From: Papilionanthe hookeriana x Papilionanthe teres
Lineage: Eukaryota; Streptophyta; Magnoliopsida; Asparagales; Orchidaceae
DNA length: 64,000 nucleotides
Assembly: GCA_022702705.1 (NCBI GenBank)
Contig: CM040423.1
Location: forward strand, 124,757,852 to 124,821,851
Direction of reading: 5' to 3'
Shown: positions 35,701 to 49,859 of the stretch, piece after piece
Layout of the letters: each line of letters opens with the position of its first letter
Numbering within the stretch: the first letter of the stretch is position 1
Notes under the pieces: model-generated
The model's database searches: none
Told to the model about the DNA's origin: nothing
What the model saw: only the letters and a program-made list of their open reading frames with translations
Program-made: the position numbers and the translations under genes

Positions 35701-36132
35701 CTCACTGCAGTGATTTAATCTGATCAATTCAATTTTCTTTCGAGGTTGAAGATGTTACATCTAAAACCTCAGAATTCCAATTTTCATTTCAAATCAAATC
35801 CTTCAAATTAATTTTGACAAAACTTCAATCTAAATTAAAACTCCAAACTAAATTCTAAGCTCACGCATCAAAACTTAAATTGAAACAAAATAAAATCTAA
35901 ATCGAAATTCCCTCAGATCATGTGATTTGGGATTCACCTCCTTTTCCTTTCCCCAGCGAGAGTTCAGGAATCTCCGTTTTCAGAGATATACTTGCTACTC
36001 CCCAGCAGAAACTCTTCTACTTCGTCCTAAGTTCGTCACTTGGACATCTGTGTTGGTTTTGTTGATCGCTTCGGTCAACGCCAATACGCGCGGTGTGCTC
36101 CGTCAGCTCACCACACCTATTGGGGGTCCATT
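35701..36132 (+). other. End of the internal region before the 3' LTR
   Basis: Non-coding. It holds CAAATC-like repeats again (35,780-35,900), then unique sequence with CTCACCACACC. The run TATTGGGGGTCCATT lies directly before the LTR start TGTTAACC. A polypurine tract is expected here; only the GGGGG run is visible, so the primer site is weak or decayed. Confidence 0.45.
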
Positions 36133-38764
36133 TGTTAACCTCATTTTTGATGAGGTCTTCTCTTCTTCTCTTTAGTACTTAGGATCTAGCCTTAGGCTTT
36201 TCCTTTGACTATCTTAGAGGACTAGAATTGGGACCCACCTTTTAGAAATTCAAACCACTTCTTAACTCCCTGCAAACTCCACAAACTTGACTATAGACCC
36301 CTAATCACCTGGAGGGTTGAAATCGAATGTGGAAGTTTAAAGGATGAGTTCCTATGGGACTCTTTGGCCTTAGTCATCGCCACAGGTGGCACTGGTCCGG
36401 TGAGGGGCCGACTTACACACACTCTACACTTATACACTACACTTTCACACACTTCCTAAAACTACACCCATACCTAACTTGACCTCCGACTCATGTAGGT
36501 GATTCACATGGATGGTCCTTAACCCCTAAGCCCTCGGCAAGAGGGTTAGGAACAACATAGTGAATGCCTCAAATGAGTCCCTTCATGGCTCATATGGGCT
36601 TGATATGGCTTCATGGCTCAACCAAAATGACTTCTTTCCACTTACATCCACCCAATCTTCAATTTCTCAAATTTTCAATTTTCGACCCCCGGGACCCTAC
36701 ACCCGTTTGGCCTATCCAAAACCCTTGAAATTACCCAAATTTCTCAAAAATTTCCAAATTACCCAAAATTCTCCAAAATCAATCCCAAACATTTCCACAT
36801 CACTTAAATTGATCATCCATACCCAAAAATACCAAAAATTCCAAGAAAACCTCCCAATACCCTCCAAATACCCAAAATACCCCTCTTGACCCAAAAATCC
36901 AAAAATTCAGAAAATTCCCAGAAAATTCCAGAAAATCTCAAATATTCCCAATTTCATTTTGTCCAACTACATAATGGGCTAATTTTGTCAATTTACCCTA
37001 CTTTTGTCAAAACCCCCAATTTGGCCCATTTTAACCCAAAGTGAAACCAATGTTAAACCAAACCTACCCAATTGACCCCAATTTTGGTCCAATTCAATTC
37101 TAAACTTCAATGAAACATCCCCAATACCAATCTAGACCAAATCCAAGTCCAATTTGATTGACATTTGGATCCAATTTCACTTTTGGCCTTAAAGCCCAAT
37201 TTTGACCCATGACCCAAACCTAACCCAAACTCACTCGAATTCAACTCCAAATCACACCAAATTGACTCCAAGCCCTTCATAGAACATCCCTAAACCAATT
37301 ATGACATTTATTTGACAAAGTTCTTCACAAAATCTTTACCCAAATGCCCATCCTAAAATAAAAAAGCCCATTTCCCTTAAACTTTCATTAGAGCCCACTT
37401 CCTTCAAATTCAAAAGCCCAAAATCAACCCTAAAGCCCACATGACATCTCCATTTGCCATCCACTTAATTAAAGCCATTACCTAAGTCCTAAATTCACCA
37501 TCAAATTATTCCAAATCAAGTTTCATACAAATTTCCATCAAATTACCAAAAATTCCTAAAATCCACTTTCATGAAATCGACCAAACCTTTTCCCAAGCCA
37601 AAGGTGAGCCATGCAAGCCATGGACAAGCCACATGAAGCCATGGAAGGCTTGACATGTGATCAATCCATTAATGGCAAAAGGAGGGGCCCCTTTCCTAAT
37701 CCTTCTTAAACCCTTTTTACCTTAAGCATGTCACACACTAAACCATGCTTAGCCACCTCATCATGGATGGAGACCACACCATTCTCTCTTGGCCGACCCA
37801 AGTGATCTTTTTCAGCCCAAGACCGGGCCTTGGGTGGTGAACCTAGCCCAAAACCATGGGTTGACTCATTTGAACCAAAAATGGTCTTCCCCCATTCCAT
37901 TTCAATCCAAGCTCTTTACACATGGTAATTGCCGATTGCTTGCACCAAGTCCCAACCACGACCCACCGACCTCGAGGGTGACCCATGCTCAGCCGGCCGG
38001 CCACCAGGCCGCCGGAAAACACCATGGCCGAGAGCTCACATGTGAGCCCAACTTGGAATTCTCACCTGCTGAGCCGCCCCATCCCCGAGTGGCCATCGGA
38101 GCCGTTCTTCTCTTGCCCGAGCAAGCTGATCCCAAGCCCTAACTCTCCACGGGAGGCCCTCCACCCTCTCCTATTTAAACACCACCCCTCTCGGCCATGA
38201 GAGGTGCTGAAACAAACCTTAAGGAAACTCGCCAAAATTGTTCCGGACTCCTCCCCATACACGGAGCACTTGATCCCCGGTGAGATCCCCCGCCATTTCT
38301 TCTCTCGCGAGCTCGATTTCGGAGTTGAAATTCCACCCAAAACCGGGACACTTCTCCGAGTGGACCAATCCTCAAATTGATTGGTCCTACACCTTCACCG
38401 GACCAAGGGAAGGTGTCCACCGGCAAAAGCCCCATCTCCGAGGCCACCCGGTTGCTCCGACCTCAAAGCTTTGTGATCGGGCTTGGTCGAAATCACATCT
38501 AGACAATTCACCAGACCAGGGGACTTCATCTGGAGCTTGCTGGGATCGAATCGAAGGTGCAACAAACCTTAGATCAAAGCCACACTTCTCTGAGCAAAGG
38601 TATGAGCTAATTCTTCATCCCGAGCTTCTGGAGATTCCCCATTTCAAATGCTTTAATTTCAATGCATGATAACCGTATAGATGTGTTCATCTCTTCAAGA
38701 TGAATCCATAGAGCATAAGAACATGAAAATCCATTGAGTATCGAGTGAGATCTTATGGATTTAG

Positions 38765-38985
38765 TGTGGACGGCTCTCGGGTGAGGACGCTCGGGGACGA
38801 TGAACGGATGCCGTCCATTCAATACACGCGCGGACGGACGGCTCAGATGGCGTCGGACCGGAGAGACGGTACAAGAACCGCGGGGCCCGAAGCGCTGAGT
38901 CAGATGGCGGCGTCGAATGGGAGCGTGACGCGTGTGCGTTCGGAGATGCCGAGGATGAGTTGGCGCCGCGTGGATAAATAAAAAA
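38765..38985 (+). promoter_or_regulatory. GC-rich island within the 3' LTR
   Basis: About 220 bp with many CpG (ACGCTCGGGGACG, CGCGCGGACGG, GCGTGACGCGTGTGCG). It has kept far more CpG than the matching block of the solo LTR at 19,265-19,480, where several CpGs read TG or CA. This suggests that the solo copy is older or has been more heavily methylated. Confidence 0.45.
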
Positions 38986-40737
38986 TTAGGGTATTTTTTG
39001 ATTTATTTAATTCCCTAAACTTCAAAAATTCATAACTTTGTGTAGAAAAATCAGAAAAATAAAATAAAAATACCCTCTTGCTCGAGTGAACGAGAGGAGA
39101 ATAATGTGGAAAAGAAATCATTTAATTTCATCAAGTATTTTATTTTTTATAATTTATTTATTCTCTGCATACTTTTAATTCTCCATGCATGTATACAATT
39201 CACCATGGCATGAGACCATAGGGCTTTTGAAACATCTGAATTTGGGAACATTCCCTAAATTTTCCAAAGTCAGAGGCTATCCCTATGAAGAGTTATTGAT
39301 TTTTCAAGTTCATGTTACTGTTTTGAGTATTTTAATTCCAATAAATAGCATGTTGTGAAATAAATTCTAGGAAAATTTGATGATGTTCCTTATGACTAGA
39401 GAACCCTAGGAAAAATAGGTTTTGAGTTAGTTCATTTAAAATAACCCTAATTGGCTTAAACACTCAAAATAGGTCTCTAATTAATTAGAGTTAACCATAC
39501 ATCAAATTGACTTGAAATCAATTCTCCACTAACCTTTAGGATCAAAGGAACCCACCATAAAAATTTGAGGTCAATTGGACTTGGTTAGCCCCACTAATTG
39601 GGTTGATTAAGCCACTTAGTTATTTTAAACTTAAAAAATTCATAACTTTCAAAATACCTTTCAAAAATTCACCAAATTGGTTTTGGAGCCTTCTGCGATA
39701 TTAGGGGAATCTAAGAAAATTAAAATTTCAATTTTCTAAAAAAGTTGATTTTTAATATTATTTTAATATTTTTAATAATTAAAAAATAATAAAAATCACA
39801 AAAATAATAAAATTCACCAAAATGTCAAATTTTGAATTTTAATCACTTAGGAACAAAACTGTTCCAAATTTTTCTTAGGTCTATTTAGTGAGATATTAAA
39901 TTTTAAAGCTTTAAGGTAATTTTAAAATTTAAAATATATATATATATATTTTCTAGCTTTTTCAATAAAATAATTATAATAAATCATAGAAAAATCAAAA
40001 AATTGCAAAATTTGCTTCTCTGATTTCCTTGATATCAGAGAGATTTTTGAAAAATATAAAATTCATTTTTCAACATTTATTTTATTTTTAAATTAATTAA
40101 CACTCCAAAACTTAAAATAATTATAATAAAAATAATATAATTCAAAAAATCACCAAAATTGGTCCAAGTGTTCCTCTGGTCATTAGGAATGTCTCCTAAT
40201 TTTCTTAAGGACAGAAACTTTCCCTTGGTCATGTTATTAAATTTTCCTTGGAAATCTCTATTTTCTACCAAAAATAATTATATAAATAAATTAAATACAG
40301 AAAAATCACATTTTCTCCTCTCATGTCTTTATTGACATATGAGTGAAGTCACATAAAAATTTCAAGTTCATTTGAGTTCAATTTAGTGAGTTATGAAATT
40401 ATTAAGCTTAAAGGGTAAAGTGGTAATTAAAATTTTTAATCCTTAATTTAAACTTTAGGTTTAATAAAAAAAATTAACAAGTAAAATATTTGATCCTAAT
40501 CTGATTTGGATGATTGAAATTTAAATAATCAAAGGGTAGAAACCCATTAAGCAATTTAAAATGATTAAACTTTAATTAAATAATTGATTAAATTTGGAAG
40601 AATAATAAAATTGGAATTATTAAAATAGGGATATTATTAGGAGGAGATTTATTCTTTAATTTAAAAATCCCTAAATTAATTATCTCATTAATATTCAATT
40701 CTTAATTAAAATGATAACTCAAATTCAAAACATTAAA

Positions 40738-41110
40738 AGACTTAATCATTAAACTAAAATTAAATTATTAAACTCTTTTAAAAAAAAATTCAATTAAATT
40801 AAAAATAAAATTAAACTAAAAATTAAATTAAATTAAGTAAATTAAATTAAATTAAATTAAATTAAATTAAATTGAAATTAAAAATTGAATTAAATTAAAA
40901 ATTAAATTAAAGATTAAATTAAATTAAATAAACAAATTAAATTAAATTAAATAACTTAAATTAAATTAAATTAAATTAAATTAAATTAAATCAAATAAAA
41001 TTAAAACTAAATCAAATCAAATTAATTTAATGTAACATCAAATCAAACTGAATTAAATTAAATTAAAACTCAATTAAATTAAATTAAATTAAATTAAATT
41101 GAATTAAATA
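40738..41110. repeat. AAATT-type pentanucleotide repeat in the 3' LTR
   Basis: Long run of TTAAA/AAATT pentamers with interruptions. The aligned region of the solo LTR (about 17,100-17,500) is T/A-rich but lacks long pure runs, so the microsatellite expanded in this copy only. Confidence 0.9.
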
Positions 41111-42975
41111 ACATCACCTAAAACGAAAGAAATTAAACATAAAGCAACTTGAACACTATTCCAAATTTAAACCCATTAACTTAAATCAAATCATTTGAAT
41201 ACCAATTTACCCTCGAAAGCTTCGGTTATTATAACTCCTAAACAGAACATTAAATGAAATGTTACCTCACCTATAGGATATTCAAATGTCCTAGTTCACT
41301 GAGTATGATAACAACAAAACTTGAATTCTCGGACGATTAATTCATTTATATAATTAAACCCATTTGGACTTAAAACAATCCTAGAAATATTGAAAAGATG
41401 TTTAAGATTATTCTTAAGCACTTCCTCAATATGATAGGACATTTATAAGAACAATTAGACTTAATTGTTCTTTGATGAAGAAAATCGTCCTTAAACCAAA
41501 ACACAAAGAACCTAGACGTCATAGGAGATGACTAGCTATAGGATTAGGAATTTGGTAGAAAACCATAATCCTTCCCTTAGCTTTATCTAGGAATTTGCTT
41601 AAATATTCTAATTGTGTTTTAAGTGCAGCTTGGGATGACGGGAAGACCCTCCAGGTACGCTTTTATTTTATTGCAATCTACTTTCTTGCAATTTACCTTC
41701 TTACAATTTATTTAACTGCATTGCACTTACTTTTTCTTGCATGATAAACAACTGTTGCATGAAAACCCACACCTTTAGGATAGACCCTAAAACTGTAACC
41801 AAAACTAAGTTAAAAGTCATTGCAAGATAAAATTCACCGCCACAACATTTCAAAATATAAAACAACTCAAAATTTAATGACAAACAGAACACAAAACTCC
41901 AATTATAATTAAATTAAAACGTCCTGTTAGATGATCGGGAATACCTCGGATGATGTAACCTACGTGTTGCTAACGGGATTTTCCACGGTCTAAATGAAAG
42001 TGTGGAACTCATTCGGTTGAGTTTAGCAAATTCATCCGGACTAAGTGAATCCGATAAAAATAATGATGCCGGAAGGATGGAACCGTGGGATCTTAACCGG
42101 TGTCGTTATAATCAACTTTAAGATTTGTTTTAATTAAAATATTGAAAACACCTAGAAATTAAGATTTTCTCTAAACCAAAACACTTTTCTCATCCCACGA
42201 TTTATGATTTCTAAAACTAAACCTCTGCAACAACAAGGAGCTTGGAGCATGGTGGGCAAGCACGGCCATCGTCATCAGTGAAAACACGAGTCTACTTCAG
42301 ACAAAACTTTCCTAGAATTAAATAACAAAGTCATAGGACTTCGAGGTAGTTTGCTTAGCGCAACATAAATCCTCAACCTTTTGTTAGACATTTGCATTGC
42401 AAATTAAGCCCTAACCGGTCTTAGGATTCCGAGGTAGTCGTCCGGTACGACAATAAACCCTCACATCTTCGAGGCTATTTGTTTGATTTTATCATACAAA
42501 TATAAGCCCTAATTAATTAAAATTGGCAAGATCAAAACATTTAAATAAATATTAGGACTTTTCTAAACTCAAGCCAAACAATAGGATAGTCGGGAAATTT
42601 CCGAAGTTCGCTTCGAATCTGTGATTTCTCCTAATTTTCTTCATTTGGATTCCCAAAACAAAAATGTTCCAAATTTGATCCATTCCCTATTGAAATTCCA
42701 AACTTCAATCCTTTGAGAACTTAAACCTCGAAATTCTTGAGAGCGAATTATTGATTATTATCGAGAGTTTTCTTAGGTGATTCCCGTCACTTAAGATGTA
42801 ATTAACTATAGGGGCTTGCCCTTATAGGGAATTTTAAAGAACCTGAGTAATATAAACCCCGTTTAATGCTTTCATATTAAGCGGGGAATTGGTCGGCTTA
42901 TAAAATTGGTTCGCGGACCAAACGGATGTCACAAATCTTCTAGTTTATTTAATCGAGCCCCATCGTCAAGGCGAT

Positions 42976-42999
42976 GTGTCTATCCTTAGGGATAGATAC
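42976..42999 (+). other. Stem-loop upstream of the TATA-like site in the 3' LTR
   Basis: GTGTCTATCC and GGATAGATAC pair as a 10-bp stem with one G-U and a 4-nt loop. It lies about 20 bp before the palindromic GTTTATATAAAC. The solo LTR has only a damaged version near 15,300. Confidence 0.5.
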
Positions 43000-43020
43000 A
43001 CAGCTTGTGGTGCGGTGCTC

Positions 43021-43032
43021 GTTTATATAAAC
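43021..43032. promoter_or_regulatory. Palindromic TATA-like site in the 3' LTR
   Basis: GTTTATATAAAC, identical to the site in the solo LTR, 180 bp before the LTR end. Confidence 0.45.
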
Positions 43033-44199
43033 TATTTGGGATGTGAGATCGGTTTAATCTCATATCTTAAAACCTTCGAATTTAAAATTATTTTCAAAAT
43101 CAAATATTATTTTTTCAAATTATTTATTTAAATTAAATTAAAATTCGCCGACAATTTCTGTAGGCGTCCCCTCTTCAAAACACAACACACAACCTGAAAA
43201 TAGTTGCCGACATGGAGTATTTTAGATCAATTGTGTAATGATTTTGGTGAAAACTTTCGGACCATAGGAGCATTTAAGGAATTTTTGGGAAATTTTTGGT
43301 GAATTTGGGCATTTTAAATAATTTGAAGTGATTTAGAAAATTTTTTTGGTAAAATCTTAGGAATATGGAAATTTTTGGGATTTTTAGGGTTTTACGGATA
43401 TTTAGTAATTTTGGTCGAAATTGAGTTATTTTGGTGTTTTAGAGAATTCAAGGCAGTTTGGCTTGTTTTATGAAATGTGCAGTACTTTAGATCACTTTGC
43501 TAATTTGGATAAGTTTAAAATGATTTTGGTTAATATATTTATATTTTTAGGCATAGGGGCATTTTTGTAAATTTTAGGATTTTGGCTAATTTTAGGAGAT
43601 TGTTGTTGAATTTGGGCAATTTGAATAACTTAGAGTGGTTTAGAATGATTTTTAGTGAAATCTTAGGAATTTTGAATTTTTTTGGAATTTTAGGATTGTA
43701 AAGGTATTGTGTAGATTTTTTGTGAAAATTGGGTTATTTTGGTAGTTTTGGAGAATTCAAAACAATTTGGCTAATTTTAAGGAATGTAGAGTATTATAAA
43801 TTAATTGTGTAATTTGGAGAGGTTTAAAATGATTTTGGTGAAGAAATGAGAATTTTTTAGCCATAGAGGCATTTTTCGAAATGTTTGGGATTTTGGCTAA
43901 TTATGGGAAATTTGGTGTGAATTTATGCAATTTGAATAATTTGGAGTAGTTTAGAATGATTTTTCATGAAATCTTAGGAATTTTGAGTTTTTTTGAGTTT
44001 TTATGATTTTAAGGATATTTTGATAATTTTTGTGAACATTGGGTTATTTTTGTAATTTTGGAGAATTTAGAGCAATTTAGCTAGTTTTAAAGAATGTGGG
44101 GTTTTTTAATTTAATTGGGTAATTTGGAGAGGTTTAAAATGATTTTGGTGAAGAAATTAAATTTTTTGGGCCATCGGGGCATTTTTGAAATTTTAGGAT

Positions 44200-47100
44200 T
44201 TTGACTAATTTTTGAGAATTTAGTGCAATTTTTAGAATAATTTGAAGTGGCTTAAAATGATTATCGGTGAAATTATAGGAATTTACAGATTTTTTGGATT
44301 TTAGGTTTTTAATTGCATTTTAGTATTTTAGGAGAATGTTCGTGAAAATTGGGTTATTTTGGAAATCTTAGAGAATTTAGGGCAATTTTGCTAGTTTTAA
44401 GGAATGTTGAGTAATTTAAACCAATTGTGTAATTTTGAGAGGTTTAAAATGATTTTGGCCATATGGTAATTTTGGGAATTTTTACGATTTTGGCCAATTT
44501 TTGGAGATTTTGGGTGAATTTGGACAATTTGAATAATCTGTAGTGGTTTATAATGATTTTTGGTGAAATCTTAGGCATTTGGAATTTTTTTAAAATTTTT
44601 TGAGTTTTAGTGGTATTTTTATTATTTTGGAAAATTTTTGTGAAATTTGGGTTATTTTGGTTATTCTGGAGAATTTATGGCAATCTGGCTAGTTTTAGTG
44701 AATGTGAAGTATTTTAGATCTGTTGAGTAATTTGAGGATGTTTAAAATGATTTTGGTAAGAAATGAGACTTTTTAGGCCACAGGGGTATTTTTTGGATTT
44801 TTGAGATTATGGATAATTTTGGGAGATTTGGAGCGATTTGAGTAATTTGAATAAATTTTAGTGGTTTATAATAATTTTTGGTGAAATCTTAGAAATTTGG
44901 AAATTTTTGGGTTCTTAGGACATATTGGTAATTTTGAAGAATTTTGGTGAAATTTTAGTTTTTTTGGTAGTTTTGAAGAATTTAGGGCAATTTGGCAAGT
45001 TCTAAGAATTGTGGAGTTTTTTATATCAATTTGGTAAGTTAGAGAGGTTTAAAATGATTTTGGTGACGATATGAGAATTTTTTATCCATAGAGGCTTTTT
45101 GGAATTTTTTGGGATTTTAGCTAACATTTGGAGATTTGGGGTAAATTTGTGCAATTTAAGTAATTTAGATTGGCTTATAATGATTTTTCGTGAAATCTTA
45201 GCAATTTGGACATTTTTAAGATTTTTAGGGTTTTATAGCTATTTTGGTAATTTTGGAAAATTTTGGTGGAAATTAGGTTATTTTTGTAGTTTTGGATAAC
45301 TTAAGGCAATATGGCTTGTTTTTATGGGTAACTTGGAGAGTTTTAAAATGATTTTGGTGAAGAAATAATAATTTTTGGGTCGAAGAGGCATTTTAGGAAT
45401 TTTTAAGATTTTGGCTAATTTTGGGAGATTTCGGGTGTATTAGAGAAATTTGAATAATTTGAAGTGGTTTAGAATGAAGTTTGTTGAAATCATAGGAATT
45501 TGGAGATTTGTGGTTTTAAGGGCATTTTGGTTATTTTTGAGATAAGTGGTGAAAATTGGGTTATTTTGGAAGTATTTGAGAATTCAAAGCAATTTGGTTA
45601 GTTTCAAGGAATGTGGAGTATTTTATTTTTGCAATATAGGAGAAATGAGGGAAATTTGGCTAGTTTTAAGGAATATGGAGTATATAGAGAGGATTAAAAT
45701 GATTTTGGTGAAGAAATAAGAATTTTTGGGCCATTGGGCTTTTTTTGGAATTTTTTGGATTTTGGCTAATTTTGGGAGATTTTGGGTGAATTTAGGAAAT
45801 TTGAAAAATTTGGACACTTTGGGAATTTTTAGGATTTTGGGTAATTTTGGGAGAATTGGGATGAATTTGAGCGATTTGAATAATTTGAAGTGGTCTAGAG
45901 TGATTTTTGGAAAAATCTCAGGAATTTAGAAAATTTTAGGATTTTTAGGGTTTTAATGTAATTTGGTAATTTTGTAGAATATTGGTAAAAATTGAGTTAT
46001 TTCGGTAGTTTTGGAGAATTTAGAGCAATTTGTCTAGTAATCATGAATGTGGAGTATTTTATATTAATTGGGTAATTTGGAGAGGTTTAAAATAATTTTG
46101 GTGAAGAAATGAGATTTTTTGGGCCATAGGGACATTTTAGGAAATTGGAATTTTGGATAATTTTAGGAGAAGTGGTATAAATTTAGGCAATTTGAATAAT
46201 TTGGAGTAGTTTAGAATGATTTTTGGTGAAATATTAAGAATTTGATGTTTTTTTAGATTTTTGGTGTTCTAAGGGCATTTATGTAATTTTGGAGAATTTT
46301 GGTGAAGATTGGGTTATTTTGGTAGTTTTCGAGAATTTAGGGCAATTTGGCTGGTTTTAAGGAATATTGAGTATTTTAGATCAATTGGGTAATTTTGATA
46401 GTTTTAAAATGATTTTGATGAAAAAATGAGAATTTTTTGGCCATAGAGGCATTTTAGGAATATTTGGGATTTTACCTAATTTTAGAAGATTTGTGGTGTA
46501 TTAGGGCAATTTGAATATTTTGTAGTGGTTTAGAATAATTTCTTGTGAAGCCTTAAGAATTCGTAGATTTTTGGGCAATTTGAATATTTTACAGCCATTT
46601 TGGTAATTTTGGTAGAAATTGGGTTATAGATTTAGAAAATTTTTGGCAATATGGCTAGTTTTATGGGATGTGGAGAATTTTAGATCACTAGGGTAATTTT
46701 GAGAAGTTTGAGATTATTTTGGTGAAGAAATGTAAATTTTTGGGCCATATAGGCATTTTGAAACATTTTGGGATTTTGGCTAATTTTGGGAGATTGGAGG
46801 TGAATTTGAGCAATTTAAAAAATTTCGAGTGCTTTAGAATGATTTTGGTGAAATCTTAGAAATTCAAAGATTTTGAGATTTTTAGGATTTTAAGTCTTTT
46901 TGGTAATTTTGGTGAATTTTGGTGAAAATTAGGTTTTCTTTGTAGTTTTGGAGATTCAAGGCATTTAGCTAGTTTTAAGAAATGTGGAGTATTTTAGATC
47001 AATTGTGTAATTTTGAGAGGTTTAAAATAATTTTGTTGAAAAAAAGTTAACTTTCGGGCCATATGGGCATTTCGGGATTTTTTGGGATTTTGGATAATTT

Positions 47101-49215
47101 TGGGAGATTTGGAATGAATTTAGGCAATTTAAATAATTTAAAATGATTTAGAATGATTTTGGTAAAATCTCAGGAATTTGTAGATTTGGGATTTCAAGAA
47201 TTCAACTAAATTTAGCTTATTTTAAGGAATGTGGAGTACTTTAGATCAATTGTGTAATTTGGAGAGGTTTAAAATGATTTTGGTGAAGAAATGAGAATTT
47301 TTGGGCCATAGAGGCATTTTCAGAATTTTTAAGATTTTGGCTAATTTTCAGAGTTTTCGGGTGAATTGACGCAATTTGAATATCTTGGAGTGGTTTAGAA
47401 TGATTTTTCATGAAATCTTAAGAATTTGGAGATTTTTAGGATTTTTACGATTTTAAGGACGTTTTAGTAATTTGTGTGAAAATTGGGTTATTTTGGTAGT
47501 TTTGAAGAATTTTGTGCACTTTGACTAGTTTTCAAGAATGTGGAGTATTTTAGATCAATTGGGTAATTTAAGAGGTTTAAAATGATTTTGGTGAAGAAAT
47601 GAAAATTTTTGGGCCATAGGGGCATTTTGTAATTTTGGGATTTTGGCTAATTTTGGAGAATTTAGGGTAAATTTTAGAATAATTTAAAGTGGTTTAGAAT
47701 GATTTTCGATGAAATTATAAAAATTTGGAAATTATTTAGATTTTCGGGTTTTAAATGCATTTTGGTAATTTAGGAGAATTTTGGTAAAATTATGTAATTT
47801 TTGTGAAAATTATGTTATTTTGGTAATCTTGGAGAATTTAGGGCAATTTGGCTAGTTTTAAGGAATGTGGAGTATTTTAGACCAATTGTTTAATATGGAG
47901 AGGTTTAAAATGATTTTGGACATAGGGGAATTTTAAGAATTTTTGGCATTTTGGCTAATTTTTAGAGATTTGGGGTGAATTTGGTCAATTTGAATAATAT
48001 ACAATGTTTTAAAATGATTTTTGGTGAAATCATAGGAATTTAGACATTTGAGATATTTAGAGTTTTAGGGGAATTTTTTTGTAATTTTTGAAAATTTTGG
48101 TGAAATTTATGTTATTTTGGTAATTTTGGAGAATTTAGGGCAATTTGGCTAGTTTTAGTGAACATGAAATATTTTAGATCAATTGGTTAATTTGTAGATG
48201 TTTAAAATGATTTTTGTGAAAAAAAGAGACTTTTATGCCATAGGGGCATTTTTGGAATTTTTGGGATTATAGATAATTTTGAGGGATTTGGGGCGATTTA
48301 GGAAATTTGAATAATTTTGAGTGGTTTAGAATGATTTTTGGTGAAATCTTAAAAATTTGGAGATTTTTTGAATTTTTAGTGCTTAAGGGCATTTTGTTAA
48401 TTTTAAAGAATTTTGATGAAAATTAGGTTATTTTTGTAGTTTTGGAGAATTCAAGGAAATTTGGCTAGTTTTAAAGAATGTGGAGTATTTTAGATCAAAT
48501 TTGTAATTTTGAGAAGTTTAAATGGTTTTGGTGAATAAATGAGAATTTTTTATTCCTAGAGACTTTTTGGCAATTTTTTGGATTTTACCCAACCTTTGTA
48601 GATTTAGGGTGAATTTGTGCAATTTGAGTAATTTAGAGTGGGTTAGAATGATTTTCTGTGAAATTTTAGTAATATAGACATTTTTTGGATTTTTAGGGTT
48701 TTACTGGTATTTTGATAAATTTTGAGAATTTTATTGAAAATCAGGTTATTTTCATAGTTTTTGATAATTTAGGGCAATATGACTTATTTTATGGAATCTG
48801 GAGTATGTTAGATCAATTGGGTAACTTGGAGAGTTTCAAAATGATTTTGGTGAAGAAATGTGAATTTTTGAGTCAAAGGGGCATTTTGGAAATTTTTTGG
48901 ATTTTGGCTAATTTTGGGTGCATTTGGGAAACTTGAATAATGTGATGGGGTTTAGAATGAATTTTGTTGAAATTGTAGGAATTTGGAGATTTATGGGATT
49001 TTTAGTGTTTTAATGGCATTTTGGTTATTTTGGAGAATTTTGGTGAAAGTTGGGTTATATTGGAAGTATTGGAGAATTCATGGCAATTTGGCTAGATTAA
49101 AGGAATGTGGAGTATTTTATTTTGGTAGTATTGGAGAATTCAGAGTAATTTGGCTAGTATTAAGGAATGTGGAGTATTTGGAGAGGTTTAAAATGATTTT
49201 GGTGAAGAAATGAGA
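44200..49215. repeat. Higher-order repeat in the satellite, about 3.46 kb (11 monomers)
   Basis: Rare monomer variants recur in the same order. A short monomer where GATTTTGGCCATA-type sequence skips about 20 bp is at 44,451 and 47,912. A TTTTTTATCCATAG-type monomer is at 45,084 and 48,551. A monomer with GGTCAAAGG-type sequence is near 45,377 and 48,868, and a double-ended monomer near 45,610 and 49,110. Spacing is 3,461-3,500 bp each time. Confidence 0.82.
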
Positions 49216-49859
49216 ATTTTTGGGCCATTGGAGCATTTTCAGAATTCTTAGGATTTTGGCTAATTTTGGGAGAATTTGGGTGAATTTAAGCAATTTGAAG
49301 AATTTGGAGTGGTTTATAATTATTTTTTGGTGAAATCTTAGTATTTTGGAGATTTTTGAAATTTTTAGAGTTTTAAGGGCATTTTGGTAATTTTGGTGAA
49401 AATTGGGTTATTTTGGTAGTTTTGGGGAATTTGAGGTAATTTGGCTAGTTTTAAAAAATGTGGATTATTATAGATCAATTTGGTAATTTTTAGTAGTTTA
49501 ACAATTTTCGTAAAGAAATGAGATTTGTTGGGAAATAAGGGCATTTTTTGTTTTTTGTGATTTTGACTAAATTTGGGAGATTGTGTGTGAAGTTGGGTTG
49601 AATAATTTGGAGTGGATTATAATGATTTTTGTTGAAATCATAAGAATTTGGAAATTTTTGGGATTTTGAGGGTTCTAAGGACCTTTTGGTAATTTTCATG
49701 GAAATTGAGTTATTTTTGTAGTTTTGGAAAATTTCGGGGCAATTTGGCTAGTTTAATGGAATGTAGAGTATATTAGATCACTTAGGTAATTTCGAGAGGT
49801 TTAAAATGATTTTGGTGGAGAAATGAGAATTTTTTGGGCATAGGGGCTTTTTGGGTTTT

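Larger units (their letters stand above)
30944..43212 (+). mobile_element. Ty3/gypsy Tat-like LTR retrotransposon, 3' half, carrying an AlkB domain
   Basis: Order on +: integrase, a gap with a splice-acceptor-like site, an extra ORF with an AlkB-like domain, AT-rich tandem repeats, an 83-bp minisatellite and a 7.08-kb 3' LTR ending TGCCGACA. The integrase tail (GGKFEPTWEGPFVVE...LPI...YLKKYY) resembles the Tat lineage (Ogre, Retand and relatives). A repeat-rich 3' UTR before the LTR is a known Tat trait. Everything upstream of integrase lies in or beyond the gap. The right flank is satellite DNA. The element is decayed. Confidence 0.78.
36133..43212 (+). mobile_element. 3' LTR of the Tat-like element (7.08 kb)
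   Basis: Starts TGTTAACC and ends TGCCGACA, with the same orientation as the integrase. It aligns along its full length with the reverse complement of 15,082-22,435; divergence from that copy begins exactly at the TG and CA ends. It contains no coding sequence I can support. Sub-features are a C/A-rich block (36,680-37,500), a GC-rich island, an AAATT-type microsatellite and a palindromic TATA-like site. The first base after it belongs to the satellite. No 5' LTR is visible, so LTR identity cannot be used as a clock. Confidence 0.72.

Noticed and set aside
35927..36175. 82-codon ORF ending across the LTR start
   Set aside because: It crosses the LTR boundary and shows no known motif.
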